From contig CAWHWB010000003.1 in NCBI GenBank assembly GCA_963832875.1, forward strand, positions 558,001-622,000: a DNA stretch of 64,000 nucleotides, given 5' to 3'. Source of the DNA: AP-15 sp963832875. Lineage in GTDB: Bacteria > Pseudomonadota > Alphaproteobacteria > ATCC43930 > CGMCC-115725. This document shows positions 54,444 through 62,354 of this stretch, piece by piece (the first letter of the stretch is position 1; every line of letters begins with the position of its first letter). A program made the position numbers and the translations under genes. The notes beneath the pieces were generated by a model that was not told where the DNA came from, did not search any database, and was given only the letters and a program-made list of their open reading frames with translations.

Positions 54444-55055
54444 CTAAGCGGGCCGATCGCGAGCCTGGATCAGCGCGGCAAGCCAGGCGCGGAACCGGCG
54501 ATCCGTCTCGGGTCCTTCCGGGAGCCCGGCGCTGCGGCGGAACTGGGTGCCGTAGATCGCCTCGCCGAGCGCGGCAATGGCAATCAGATGGACCAGAAAC
54601 TGGCTGTCCTCCCGCGCCACGATCGCGCCGGGCGCCGCGGCAATCCGGCGGGCATGCAAGCGGTCGGCGAACTCGCGCTGGATCATCGTGGAGCCGCTCT
54701 GGTCGCCATCGGGGTCTACGGTCGCGAGCCACGCTAGGCGCTGCCCGAGCCCGTTGCGAAACGCGTCGAACACCCGGCCGATCTGTTCCTCGGTCGAGTG
54801 GTCGGGCTCGGTCATCGCGGCGATCAGCTTGTCCCTGAGTTCGATGATCGCCTCGCGTGTCAGCGCGCGTACGAGACCGGCGCGGCTGCCGAAATGGTGC
54901 AGAATCAGCGGATGCGAGACGCCGGCGGCGGCGGCAATGTCGTGCAGCCGCAGCCCTTCGGGTCCGGTGCGCGCGATCGCGGCCTGCGCCGCGTCGAGGA
55001 TCAGCCGGCGTGCCTCGTCCGGCGTGCGGCGGACCCGCTTGGGGCTCTCAGCCAT
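54444..55055 (-). CDS. TetR/AcrR-family regulator
   Basis: 203 residues. The N-terminal helix-turn-helix reads ILDAAQAAIARTGPEGLRLHDIAAAAGVSHPLI in consecutive parts, ending LILHHFGSRAGL. The C-terminal part is a ligand-binding helical domain (about 70-200). It is divergent from coq4, with two adjacent palindromes between them, the usual arrangement for a regulator that controls itself and its neighbour. The ligand is unknown. Confidence 0.9.
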   Translation of the reverse strand: MAESPKRVRRTPDEARRLILDAAQAAIARTGPEGLRLHDIAAAAGVSHPLILHHFGSRAGLVRALTREAIIELRDKLIAAMTEPDHSTEEQIGRVFDAFRNGLGQRLAWLATVDPDGDQSGSTMIQREFADRLHARRIAAAPGAIVAREDSQFLVHLIAIAALGEAIYGTQFRRSAGLPEGPETDRRFRAWLAALIQARDRPA

Positions 55056-55073
55056 TTTCAGAGGAGAAACATG

Positions 55074-55104
55074 TTGACATTATTGTCAATAGTGCTAGCG
55101 CTAT
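55074..55104. promoter_or_regulatory. two abutting palindromes between tetR and coq4 (candidate operator)
   Basis: TTGACA-TTAT-TGTCAA (55074-55089) is a perfect palindrome. It is followed directly by ATAGTGCTAGCGCTAT (55089-55104), palindromic except for one mismatched pair. TTGACA could also serve as a -35 box on either strand. The second palindrome lies about 30 bases before the coq4 start. Confidence 0.6.
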
Positions 55105-55134
55105 CTTCCAGTGTCGACCTCAGAGGATCGGGCC

Positions 55135-55881
55135 ATGGCACAACGCCCCAGCACGCGTCTTCACCCCATTGCCGCTTTCCGCGCCATGCGCAACCTCAAA
55201 CGCAATCGCGAGGACACGCGACAAGCGGTTTTGCTGATCGATGCGCTGCGCGGCAAGACCTCGCTGCGCCAGTTCGCGCGGTTTCGCCAGACCGATACCG
55301 GCCGGGCCGTGCTCGCGGGCCAGCGCCAGCTGCTCGACCGGCTGAGCGACCGAGAACGTCTGGGAGCGCTCCCGCCCGGTACGCTCGGGCGCTCTTATCA
55401 TGAATTCATGGCGGCGGAAAACCTGACGGCCGAAGGACTGGTCGAAGCCTCGCAAATCCGCCACACCTTGCCGCCGGGCGACGACATGACACTGTTCCGC
55501 GAGCGCAGTCGCGAAACCCATGACTTGTTGCATGTCGTCACCGGCTACGGCCGCGATCCACTCGGCGAAGCCTGCGTGACCGCGTTCTCGTTCGCGCAGA
55601 CCGGCTTGAAGGGGTTCGCGGTGATCGCGATGGTGGTCGCCCAACGGCTTTCGCGGCGCCTTCAGGGCCAGCCGGTACGCCGGGCGGTGTTCGAAGCCTA
55701 CCGCAACGGGCGGCGGGCAGCGTGGTTGTACGGGGCCGACTGGGAGAACCTGCTGGCCGAGCCGGTTGAGGCGATCAGGGCTCGCTATAACATCATCTCG
55801 GCAGCCTACTATCCGAAAGTGCTCGCAGCGATGCGCGCCAAGCGGGCGGCGAAGGCGCGACCGACCCCTGCAACTGCCTAA
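55135..55881 (+). CDS. Coq4-family protein
   Basis: 248 residues of the COQ4 family, linked to ubiquinone biosynthesis. The conserved metal/active-site motif HDLLHVVTGYGRD with the following GE (HDxxH plus a downstream Glu) lies near residue 128. SYHEFMAAENLTAEGLV and ARYNIISAAYYPKVL are further landmarks. Yeast and human COQ4 act in the oxidative decarboxylation step. Bacterial relatives are less studied, and a role in quinone or other lipid metabolism is inference. GAGG lies eight bases before ATG 55135. Confidence 0.85.
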   Translation: MAQRPSTRLHPIAAFRAMRNLKRNREDTRQAVLLIDALRGKTSLRQFARFRQTDTGRAVLAGQRQLLDRLSDRERLGALPPGTLGRSYHEFMAAENLTAEGLVEASQIRHTLPPGDDMTLFRERSRETHDLLHVVTGYGRDPLGEACVTAFSFAQTGLKGFAVIAMVVAQRLSRRLQGQPVRRAVFEAYRNGRRAAWLYGADWENLLAEPVEAIRARYNIISAAYYPKVLAAMRAKRAAKARPTPATA

Positions 55882-55985
55882 CCTGCGGCCAACCCCGCCA
55901 GTCTGCCTCGGCGAGGCGGGTCACCAAACCCTGTCTCGGCCCGGTGCCGGGTTGCGAGATCCCGCCGATTGGCTGGAGCGGTGTC

Positions 55986-56642
55986 TTACATCGCCTCCTT
56001 GACGCCGCGGCGGACCAGCCACCAGTTCATCGGAAAGGTGGTTGCCAAGCCCAGCATCATCGCGATCTGCATCATGAACCAGAAGGTCCAACTCACCGGT
56101 TCGAGGCCGGGAAACAGCAGCTTCTGAGTCACCGCCATCCAGGCGAACATACCGACCTCGTAGGCGATGAGCGACAGGGTATCGGCTCTGACCGCGGCGC
56201 GGACGCCGTCGGGAAAACCGAGACCGCGCATCGGCGCGATCGAGAAATACTGAAAGAATATGCCGAACGCGTAGGCGAGCGCAAAGGCCACGGCGTATTT
56301 GGCCAGCAAGGCCGATCTTAGCAGGGTTAGGCCGGCCAGGAACACGAGCCACTCGCCGATCACATCGCCGATGGCGCAGCCCGCCCCGCAATGCGTCGCG
56401 TCCGTCAGCACCGACTGCCAGAACGGTTTCTCGCCGTCATGTCGGCTCGGTCGAACGCGGCCGATCGCGAGATAGGCCCAGAGGCCGAACGGCCCCGCAT
56501 AGAGTGTGGTCAGCGGCCAAACGATGTCCATAATCCACATCGTCTGATGGTGGCGGGCGACATCGGCGGCAACGAGCGCGGCGCAGACGAGGCCCGAGAG
56601 GACAAAGGCGACCGATAGCGCCTGAAGCCAAACCGGGATCAT
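55986..56642 (-). CDS. DUF4396-type membrane protein
   Basis: 218 residues with about six membrane helices. The landmarks are IMDIVWPLTTLYAGPFGLW, then DATHCGAGCAIGDVIGEWLVF with His, two Cys, Asp and Glu clustered at a membrane interface, and TFPMNWWLVRRGVKEAM at the end. These polar residues suggest metal binding or transport, but no function is established for the family. Start ATG 56642; GTG 56645 is adjacent. Confidence 0.8.
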   Translation of the reverse strand: MIPVWLQALSVAFVLSGLVCAALVAADVARHHQTMWIMDIVWPLTTLYAGPFGLWAYLAIGRVRPSRHDGEKPFWQSVLTDATHCGAGCAIGDVIGEWLVFLAGLTLLRSALLAKYAVAFALAYAFGIFFQYFSIAPMRGLGFPDGVRAAVRADTLSLIAYEVGMFAWMAVTQKLLFPGLEPVSWTFWFMMQIAMMLGLATTFPMNWWLVRRGVKEAM

Positions 56643-56780
56643 CACGGCCCCGCCCAACCGAAACAGAGGAGTGACCTTTGCTGCTCCTTCTCGGCATATA
56701 GTCCGCCGCGAATGTCCAAGGGAATTGGGCATGGCTCGAATTCGCGAATGGCGATGGTTTCGAGCAACGGAGGCTCCGCG

Positions 56781-57818
56781 ATGACCGAGACCCTTCTGCC
56801 GACCACCGTCGTCGGCAGCTATCCGCAACCCGACTGGCTGATCGACCGCGATCGGCTGACCCATTTGCCGCCGGTGCGGGTGCGCGCGCAGGAACTGTGG
56901 CGGGTACCCGAGCCGTGGCTCGAACAGGCGCAGGACGATGCGACCCGGCTCGCGATCCGCGACATGGAGCGGGCCGGCATCGATATCCTCACCGATGGCG
57001 AGATCCGCCGCGAGAGCTATTCGAACCGCTTCGCGACGGCGCTGTCCGGCGTCGATCTCGAGCACCCGGCGGAGGTGCGCGGCCGGTCGAGCGGCACGGT
57101 TGTCGTGCCCCGGATCACCGGCCCGATCCGCCGGCTGCGGCCGGTGGAAGTGCGCGATGTCGAGTTCCTGCGCCGCCACACCGACCATCCGATCAAGATC
57201 ACCCTACCCGGTCCGTTCACGATGTCGCGCCAAGCCAAGAACGAGTTCTACCGGGACGAAGAAGAACTGGTCATGGATTACGCCGCGGCGGTCAACGCCG
57301 AGCTGCGCGATCTGAAGGCCGCCGGGGCGGATGTGATCCAGCTCGACGAGCCGTGGCTGCAGGCGCGGCCCGAAGAGGCGCGGCGGCTCGCCCTGCCAGC
57401 GATCGACCGGGCGTTCGAGGGTATCCCGGGCGCGACCGCGCTGCATCTGTGCTTCGGCTATGCCTACGTCGCGCGCGACAAGCCGAACGGCTATTCGTTC
57501 CTGTCGGAATTGACCGGCACGGTGGTGCAGCAGATTTCGATCGAGGCGGCGCAGCCCCATCTCGATCTTAGCAATCTCGACCATCTCGGTGACAGGACGG
57601 TGATTTTCGGGGTGATCAGCATGGGCGACCCGCAGCCGGAAGCGGCCGAGACCGTCGCCGCCCGCATCCGCGCGGCACTCCGACATATCCCGGCCGAGCG
57701 GCTGATCCCCGCCCCCGATTGTGGCATGAAATACCTGCCGCGCGATCTCGCCTTCGCCAAGCTCAAGGCGTTGGCCGACGGCGCCCGCATCGTCCGCCGT
57801 GAGCTGACCAGCGGCTGA
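56781..57818 (+). CDS. cobalamin-independent methionine synthase-type methyltransferase (MetE C-terminal family)
   Basis: 345 residues, the length of stand-alone MetE C-terminal homologues. The zinc ligands are kept: His and Cys in LHLCFGYAY (near residue 222), a Glu after it, and Cys in APDCGMKYL (near 318). VVGSYPQPDWL and ILTDGEIRRESY form the substrate barrel start, and DVIQLDEPWL the pterin/thiol face. Without the N-terminal half it may use a methyl donor other than methyltetrahydrofolate-polyglutamate. GGAGG lies before ATG 56781. Confidence 0.87.
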   Translation: MTETLLPTTVVGSYPQPDWLIDRDRLTHLPPVRVRAQELWRVPEPWLEQAQDDATRLAIRDMERAGIDILTDGEIRRESYSNRFATALSGVDLEHPAEVRGRSSGTVVVPRITGPIRRLRPVEVRDVEFLRRHTDHPIKITLPGPFTMSRQAKNEFYRDEEELVMDYAAAVNAELRDLKAAGADVIQLDEPWLQARPEEARRLALPAIDRAFEGIPGATALHLCFGYAYVARDKPNGYSFLSELTGTVVQQISIEAAQPHLDLSNLDHLGDRTVIFGVISMGDPQPEAAETVAARIRAALRHIPAERLIPAPDCGMKYLPRDLAFAKLKALADGARIVRRELTSG

Positions 57819-57866
57819 ATCTCCCTCTTTCCGGCCGCGCTTCGTTGCATGCCGGCGCGTACGCCC

Positions 57867-58691
57867 TCACCAGCCGCCGTCGATGCCGATCGCCTGGCCA
57901 GTGACGAAGGCGGCCTGGTCGGAGGCCAGAAAGGCGATCATCGCCGCGACCTCGTCGGGGGTGCCGAAGCGGCCGACCGGGATCGCCTTCGAGCGCTCGG
58001 CAAAACCGATTTCGAGGTCGTCGCCATATTCGCGCCGATTGGTGCTGATCGCCCGCGAGGTGCGGATCGGGCCCGGGCAGACGGCGTTGACGGTGATTCC
58101 AAAGGGCGCGAGGTCGAGCGCCAAGGATTTGGTAAAGCCGACGATCGCGGCCTTGGAGGCGGCGTAAGTTGCGCGGTTGCGGCCAGGCCGGAACGCCGCC
58201 TTCGACGATACGCTGACGATGCGGCCCCAGCCGACCTTGCGCATCGCCGGCACCGCGGCGCGTGACATCAGAAAGCAGCCGCGGGCGTTGACGCCGAAGG
58301 TACGGTCCCAGGCTTCGACCGGCACGTCCTCGATCTCGTTGCGGTCCGCACCCTGCGGCGCTCCGGCGTTGTTGACCAGAATGTCGAGCCGGCCGTAGCG
58401 GCTCAGCACCTCTTCGACCATATTCCGGGCGTCCGCCTCGACGCTGACGTCGCCCAGGGTCGACGAGGCTGACCCGCCGTGGCGGCGGATCTCCTCGACC
58501 AAGCTGTCGACCCCGCCCCAGGAGGCGTCGGTGTCGCCCTGGACATTGTGCTCGTTGGCCACCCCGGCCGCCACCACGTCGGAGACGACGACCGTCACCC
58601 CGGCAGCGGCCAGCGCGCGCGCCGTCGAATTGCCGATGCCGACCGGCTTGCCGCACCCGGTAATCAGCGCCACCCGAGCAGAACTCGGCAT
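57867..58691 (-). CDS. SDR family oxidoreductase
   Basis: 274 residues. The cofactor loop is TGCGKPVGIG, longer than normal; NNAG is present, the catalytic serine is in SVSSKAAFRPG and YAASKAAIVG supplies YxxxK. D39 in VVVSDVV after strand 2 suggests NAD(H). An extra loop around residues 48-62 (NEHNVQGDTDASWGG) is unusual. GGAGGGTCCG precedes ATG 58691. It is convergent with the MetE-like gene and stands alone. Confidence 0.9.
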   Translation of the reverse strand: MPSSARVALITGCGKPVGIGNSTARALAAAGVTVVVSDVVAAGVANEHNVQGDTDASWGGVDSLVEEIRRHGGSASSTLGDVSVEADARNMVEEVLSRYGRLDILVNNAGAPQGADRNEIEDVPVEAWDRTFGVNARGCFLMSRAAVPAMRKVGWGRIVSVSSKAAFRPGRNRATYAASKAAIVGFTKSLALDLAPFGITVNAVCPGPIRTSRAISTNRREYGDDLEIGFAERSKAIPVGRFGTPDEVAAMIAFLASDQAAFVTGQAIGIDGGW

Positions 58692-58827
58692 CGGACCCTC
58701 CGTTGAACACGTCGCGGCGGACTTGCCGGCCCTGGCAGTATTCACGCTTTGCCGGCGCGTGTAACTTGGAAACCGACATTGCCGGCCGCCCCCGCGGTTC
58801 GGGCCCGAAACCAATGCGAGGCGCCAA

Positions 58828-60315
58828 ATGGCGAGGATTGCGGCGATAGCTTGCCTATGGCTGATCGTGTTCGGCGCCGGGGCTCGGGCCGACGACAAGC
58901 GGGAAGCGGCGCTGCCGGCACGGGTGACGACCCACCACACGCTCCAGCTCGGCGGCCGCGCTCTCGACTATGATGCAATCGCCGAGACCATTACGCTAAC
59001 CGACCACAAGGGCGCTCCGACCGCCTCGATTTTCACGGTTTCCTATCTCCTCCAGGCGCCGGCCGGCGGGGCGCGCCCGGTCAGTTTCGTGTTGAATGGC
59101 GGGCCCGGCGCGGCTTCGGTTTTTCTGCATCTGGGCGCGCTCGGGCCCAAAATCATGCAGACGCCGGCCGACGGCGACGTGCCGCTCCCGCCGGTGCACC
59201 TAGTCGACAACCCTTCGACCTGGCTGCCGTTCACCGACCTCGTTTTTATCGACCCGGTCGGCACCGGCTTCAGCCGCGGCGAGGGCAAAGAGCAGAACCC
59301 GGACAAGCCGTTCTGGGACGTGCACGCTGATCTCAACTCGCTCGACAGCGTGGTCCGGCTGTGGCTGACCCGACACCAGCGCTGGTCTTCGCCGATTTAT
59401 CTCGTCGGCGAGAGCTATGGCGGGTTTCGCGCGGCGGCGATGACGCAGACCCTGCCCCACGACGTCAACGTGACAGTCAGCGGCCTCGTCTTGATCTCGC
59501 CCGCGCTCGACCTCTCCGCGCTGCATCCGAGCCAGCGCGACCTGCTCGCCGCCGGATTTTTCCTCCCGACTTATGCCGCCATCGCCGGAGCGCTTCAGGC
59601 GCCGGACGCCCGCAGCGACCTCGCTGCCGTCGAACATTTCGCGCTCAGCGATTATCTGGTCGGACTTGCCGGTCTGGAGGGTCAGCCGCCGCCGGATAAC
59701 CCCTTTATCGCCGAGGTCGCCGAAATGATCGGGCTTCGCGAAGCAATCGTGCGCCGCTGGCGGGCTCGCGTTCCCAATTACGTATTCGCCCGCGAGATCC
59801 TGCGCGACCGCAGCGAACGGGTCAGCCTCTACGACGGCACAATCGCACGCCCGGCTCCCGGCGACGAACGCGACGGCAGCGATCCATTGCTCGGGCCGAT
59901 CGCCGCCGCATTCGGGTCGGCGTTCAACGCCTATGCGGCCGAAGAGCTCGGCTATCGCACCGACCAGCCTTATCGGGTGCTGGCCGGCAATGTCTCCCGG
60001 CAATGGAATTGGGAAGGCGAGCGCCGGCAGGGGGGGCGCGGCCTGCCGATGACCTCGCTCGAGGCGGCGCTGATCGCGCATCCAGGGACCAAGGTCCTGA
60101 TCGCCAACGGCCGCTACGATCTGGTGACGCCTTATTTGTCCTCGCGCTGGCTGATCGGTCAGCTGCAGGTGCCGCCGGCGACGCGCGCGCAAATTCGCCT
60201 GCGCGTCTACGAGGGCGGGCACATGATGTATCTGCGGCCTGCATCGCGCGCGGCCCTCGCCGAGGACGCGGCCGAGCTTTACGCAGCGCCCGGACCGAGC
60301 GCCCCCTCCCAGTGA
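58828..60315 (+). CDS. secreted S10-family serine carboxypeptidase
   Basis: 495 residues with a Sec signal peptide (AAIACLWLIVFGAGARA). Peptidase S10 motifs in order are NGGPGAASVF (oxyanion), DPVGTGFSRG, the nucleophile GESYGG (near residue 193), the catalytic Asp in NGRYDLVTPY (near 428) and His in EGGHMMYL (near 470). Bacterial members remove C-terminal residues from peptides in the periplasm. It is divergent from the SDR gene. Confidence 0.92.
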   Translation: MARIAAIACLWLIVFGAGARADDKREAALPARVTTHHTLQLGGRALDYDAIAETITLTDHKGAPTASIFTVSYLLQAPAGGARPVSFVLNGGPGAASVFLHLGALGPKIMQTPADGDVPLPPVHLVDNPSTWLPFTDLVFIDPVGTGFSRGEGKEQNPDKPFWDVHADLNSLDSVVRLWLTRHQRWSSPIYLVGESYGGFRAAAMTQTLPHDVNVTVSGLVLISPALDLSALHPSQRDLLAAGFFLPTYAAIAGALQAPDARSDLAAVEHFALSDYLVGLAGLEGQPPPDNPFIAEVAEMIGLREAIVRRWRARVPNYVFAREILRDRSERVSLYDGTIARPAPGDERDGSDPLLGPIAAAFGSAFNAYAAEELGYRTDQPYRVLAGNVSRQWNWEGERRQGGRGLPMTSLEAALIAHPGTKVLIANGRYDLVTPYLSSRWLIGQLQVPPATRAQIRLRVYEGGHMMYLRPASRAALAEDAAELYAAPGPSAPSQ

Positions 60316-60443
60316 CCGCCGGCGCGCTCGCGAGGCGGCGGAAGAGATGGGCATCGGCCGGTTCCGATTGGCACGCGGCGTGAAAGCGACCCGTGGGCAA
60401 ACCCGCGTGCACCCACCCGCTTTTGGCAACGGAGCCACCGCCG

Positions 60444-61127
60444 ATGAATCACCGATATGTCGCAGCTGATCCTTATCCCTGGCCCTATGACGGCGATCTG
60501 CAGCCGGCCAACACCGCCCTCGTCGTCATTGACATGCAGACCGATTTCTGCGGCATCGGTGGCTATCTCGATCGCATGGGCTATGATCTGTCGTTGACCC
60601 GGGCGCCGATCGCGCCGATCGCGGCGGTGCTGGCGACCATGCGGCGCAACGGCTATCACATCTTCAATACCCGCGAAGGCCATCGGCCCGACCTCGCTGA
60701 CTTGCCGGCCAACAAGCGCTGGCGTTCGCGCCGGATCGGCGCCGGCATCGGCGACCCAGGCCCGTGTGGCCGCATCCTGGTGCGTGGCGAGCCCGGCTGG
60801 GAGATCATCTCCGAACTGGCGCCGCAGGACGGCGAGCCGATCATCGACAAGCCCGGCAAGGGGAGTTTTTTCGCGACCGATTTCGAATTAATGCTGCGGG
60901 TGCGCGGCGTCGCCAATCTGGTATTGACCGGGATCACTACCGATGTGTGCGTGCACACGACGATGCGCGAGGCCAACGATCGCGGCTTCGAGTGCGTCTT
61001 GCTCGACGATTGCTGCGGCGCCACCGATCGCTCGAACCACGAGGCCGCCATCAAGATGGTCAAAATGCAGGGCGGAGTTTTTGGCGCCGTCGCCAATTCA
61101 CATGCGTTGCTGAGGGTGCTCGGGTAG
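60444..61127 (+). CDS. biuH: isochorismatase-fold amidohydrolase, biuret hydrolase-like
   Basis: 227 residues. The catalytic Asp lies in VVIDMQTDFC (residue 30), Lys in DKPGKGSFF, and the nucleophile Cys in GITTDVCVHTT. The N-terminus ADPYPWPYDG, the stretch GHRPDLADLPANKRW and GIGDPGPCGRI closely follow the biuret amidohydrolase of Rhizobium as I remember it. That enzyme cleaves biuret to allophanate and ammonia in triazine and biuret nitrogen use. No allophanate hydrolase adjoins it. Closely related ureidoacrylate-type hydrolases remain possible. Confidence 0.8.
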   Translation: MNHRYVAADPYPWPYDGDLQPANTALVVIDMQTDFCGIGGYLDRMGYDLSLTRAPIAPIAAVLATMRRNGYHIFNTREGHRPDLADLPANKRWRSRRIGAGIGDPGPCGRILVRGEPGWEIISELAPQDGEPIIDKPGKGSFFATDFELMLRVRGVANLVLTGITTDVCVHTTMREANDRGFECVLLDDCCGATDRSNHEAAIKMVKMQGGVFGAVANSHALLRVLG

Positions 61128-61252
61128 CGCAGATCGCGGCTTCTCGGGCGCGCTGCCCGCATCGGTGACCCGGAGGGAGCGACCCGAGCTGCCGTGCTGA
61201 AACCGGTGCACGGGTGGCGCGAGCGTTGCTTCACGATTCGCCGGCGGTGCCG

Positions 61253-62026
61253 CTACCGCGCATCGCGCGGACCGGGCGGTCGCATCAGGTGGTGGTGGTC
61301 GGCAGAATAGAGCCGGCTTTCCGGGGCATGCATCCTCGCCAGCGCGGGACCGACGAGAATTAGCGCGGTGCGGGAAATCCGTGATGCTTCGACCCGGTCG
61401 CCGATGTCGGAAAGCGTGCCACGGATCAGCCGCTGATCGGGCCAGCTGACGCGGTAGGCGACGATCGCCGGGCAATCGGCGCCGTAAGATGGGGTCAGCG
61501 CGCGCACGACGCCGGCGATGTTAGCGATCGACAGGTGGATCGCCAGGGTCGCGCCGCTCGCCGCCAGATGTTCGAGGTCTTCGCCCGCGGGCATCGGCGA
61601 CGACCGCCCCCTGGTGCGGGTCAGGATCACGGTCTGGGCGACCTCCGGCAGGGTCAGCTCGCAGCCGAGCGCCGCCGCCGCCGCGGCGAAAGCCGGGACC
61701 CCGGGGGTGACGTCAAACGGTATGCCCAGCGCCTCCAGCCGCCGCATCTGCTCGGCGATCGCGCTATAGATGGACGGGTCGCCCGAATGGAGCCGGGCCA
61801 CCTCCGACCCGCGCCGATACGCCTCGGCCATATGGTCGACAATTTGTTCCAGAGTCAGAGGGGCCGTGTCGATGATCTGCGCGCCGGGCGGGGCGGCGGC
61901 GAGGATTTCTCTCGGAACCAGCGAGCCGGCGTAGAGGCAGACCATGCAGCATTCGATTAGCCGCAGTCCGCGCACCGTGATCAGGTCGGGCGCCCCGGGT
62001 CCGGCGCCGATGAAATGCACGGTCAT
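61253..62026 (-). CDS. cobM: precorrin-4 C11-methyltransferase
   Basis: 257 residues of the tetrapyrrole methylase family. VHFIGAGPGAPDLITVRG (residue 3) is the SAM/precorrin fold start, VARLHSGDPSIYSAIAEQM the conserved mid-motif, and FDVTPGVPAFAAAAAALG the CobM/CbiF-specific stretch. It adds the C-11 methyl group during corrin ring formation. It is the only cobalamin gene visible in the window. The C-terminal 25 residues (HHHLMRPPGPRD) are an unconserved tail. Confidence 0.9.
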   Translation of the reverse strand: MTVHFIGAGPGAPDLITVRGLRLIECCMVCLYAGSLVPREILAAAPPGAQIIDTAPLTLEQIVDHMAEAYRRGSEVARLHSGDPSIYSAIAEQMRRLEALGIPFDVTPGVPAFAAAAAALGCELTLPEVAQTVILTRTRGRSSPMPAGEDLEHLAASGATLAIHLSIANIAGVVRALTPSYGADCPAIVAYRVSWPDQRLIRGTLSDIGDRVEASRISRTALILVGPALARMHAPESRLYSADHHHLMRPPGPRDAR

Positions 62027-62169
62027 CAGCGACCGCTCGGCGCGATGTCGACGCAGACCGCGACCCGACCTCGTCGGGAAGCGGCCGCTGCTGTCCCGGC
62101 GCGTTGGTCGAGCGCGCGCCAGCAGAGGTCTGGCCGGATCGCGCTCTCATAACGGCGTTCAGCGCGCAT
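62026..62169 (-). CDS. possible small ORF coupled to cobM (47 aa)
   Basis: ATG 62169 opens 47 codons ending VAVCVDIAPSGR, and its TGA overlaps the cobM ATG as TGATG, the style of coupled genes. GAGG lies ten bases upstream. The product matches nothing I know. It may be the tail of a decayed upstream cobalamin gene or chance. Confidence 0.25.
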   Translation of the reverse strand: MRAERRYESAIRPDLCWRALDQRAGTAAAASRRGRVAVCVDIAPSGR

Positions 62170-62354
62170 CGCGTCGTGGCCTCAGGTGTCTCGATGTATC
62201 AACGCGGCGGGTCAAAGTCTGAAAGCCGCCTGCGGCTATTGGGTGAACCGCGTAGAGCCGAGAAGATAGGCCCGCGGCAGCTCGCCGCGATTGCGGTTGC
62301 CGTCGCGACTGATTTGACGGACTTTAATCCGACAGCATCGGCATAGGGGAAGCC
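62170..62354. other. divergent intergenic region, cobM side / DUF6600 gene
   Basis: With 62027-62169 this makes a 328-base gap without a clear gene. No adenosylcobalamin riboswitch signature was recognised on the cobM side. GGGGAA at 62346-62351 is the ribosome-binding site of the rightward gene. Confidence 0.4.

Noticed and set aside
62027..62354. Cobalamin riboswitch ahead of cobM
   Set aside because: I could not find the conserved core elements in the minus-strand leader.
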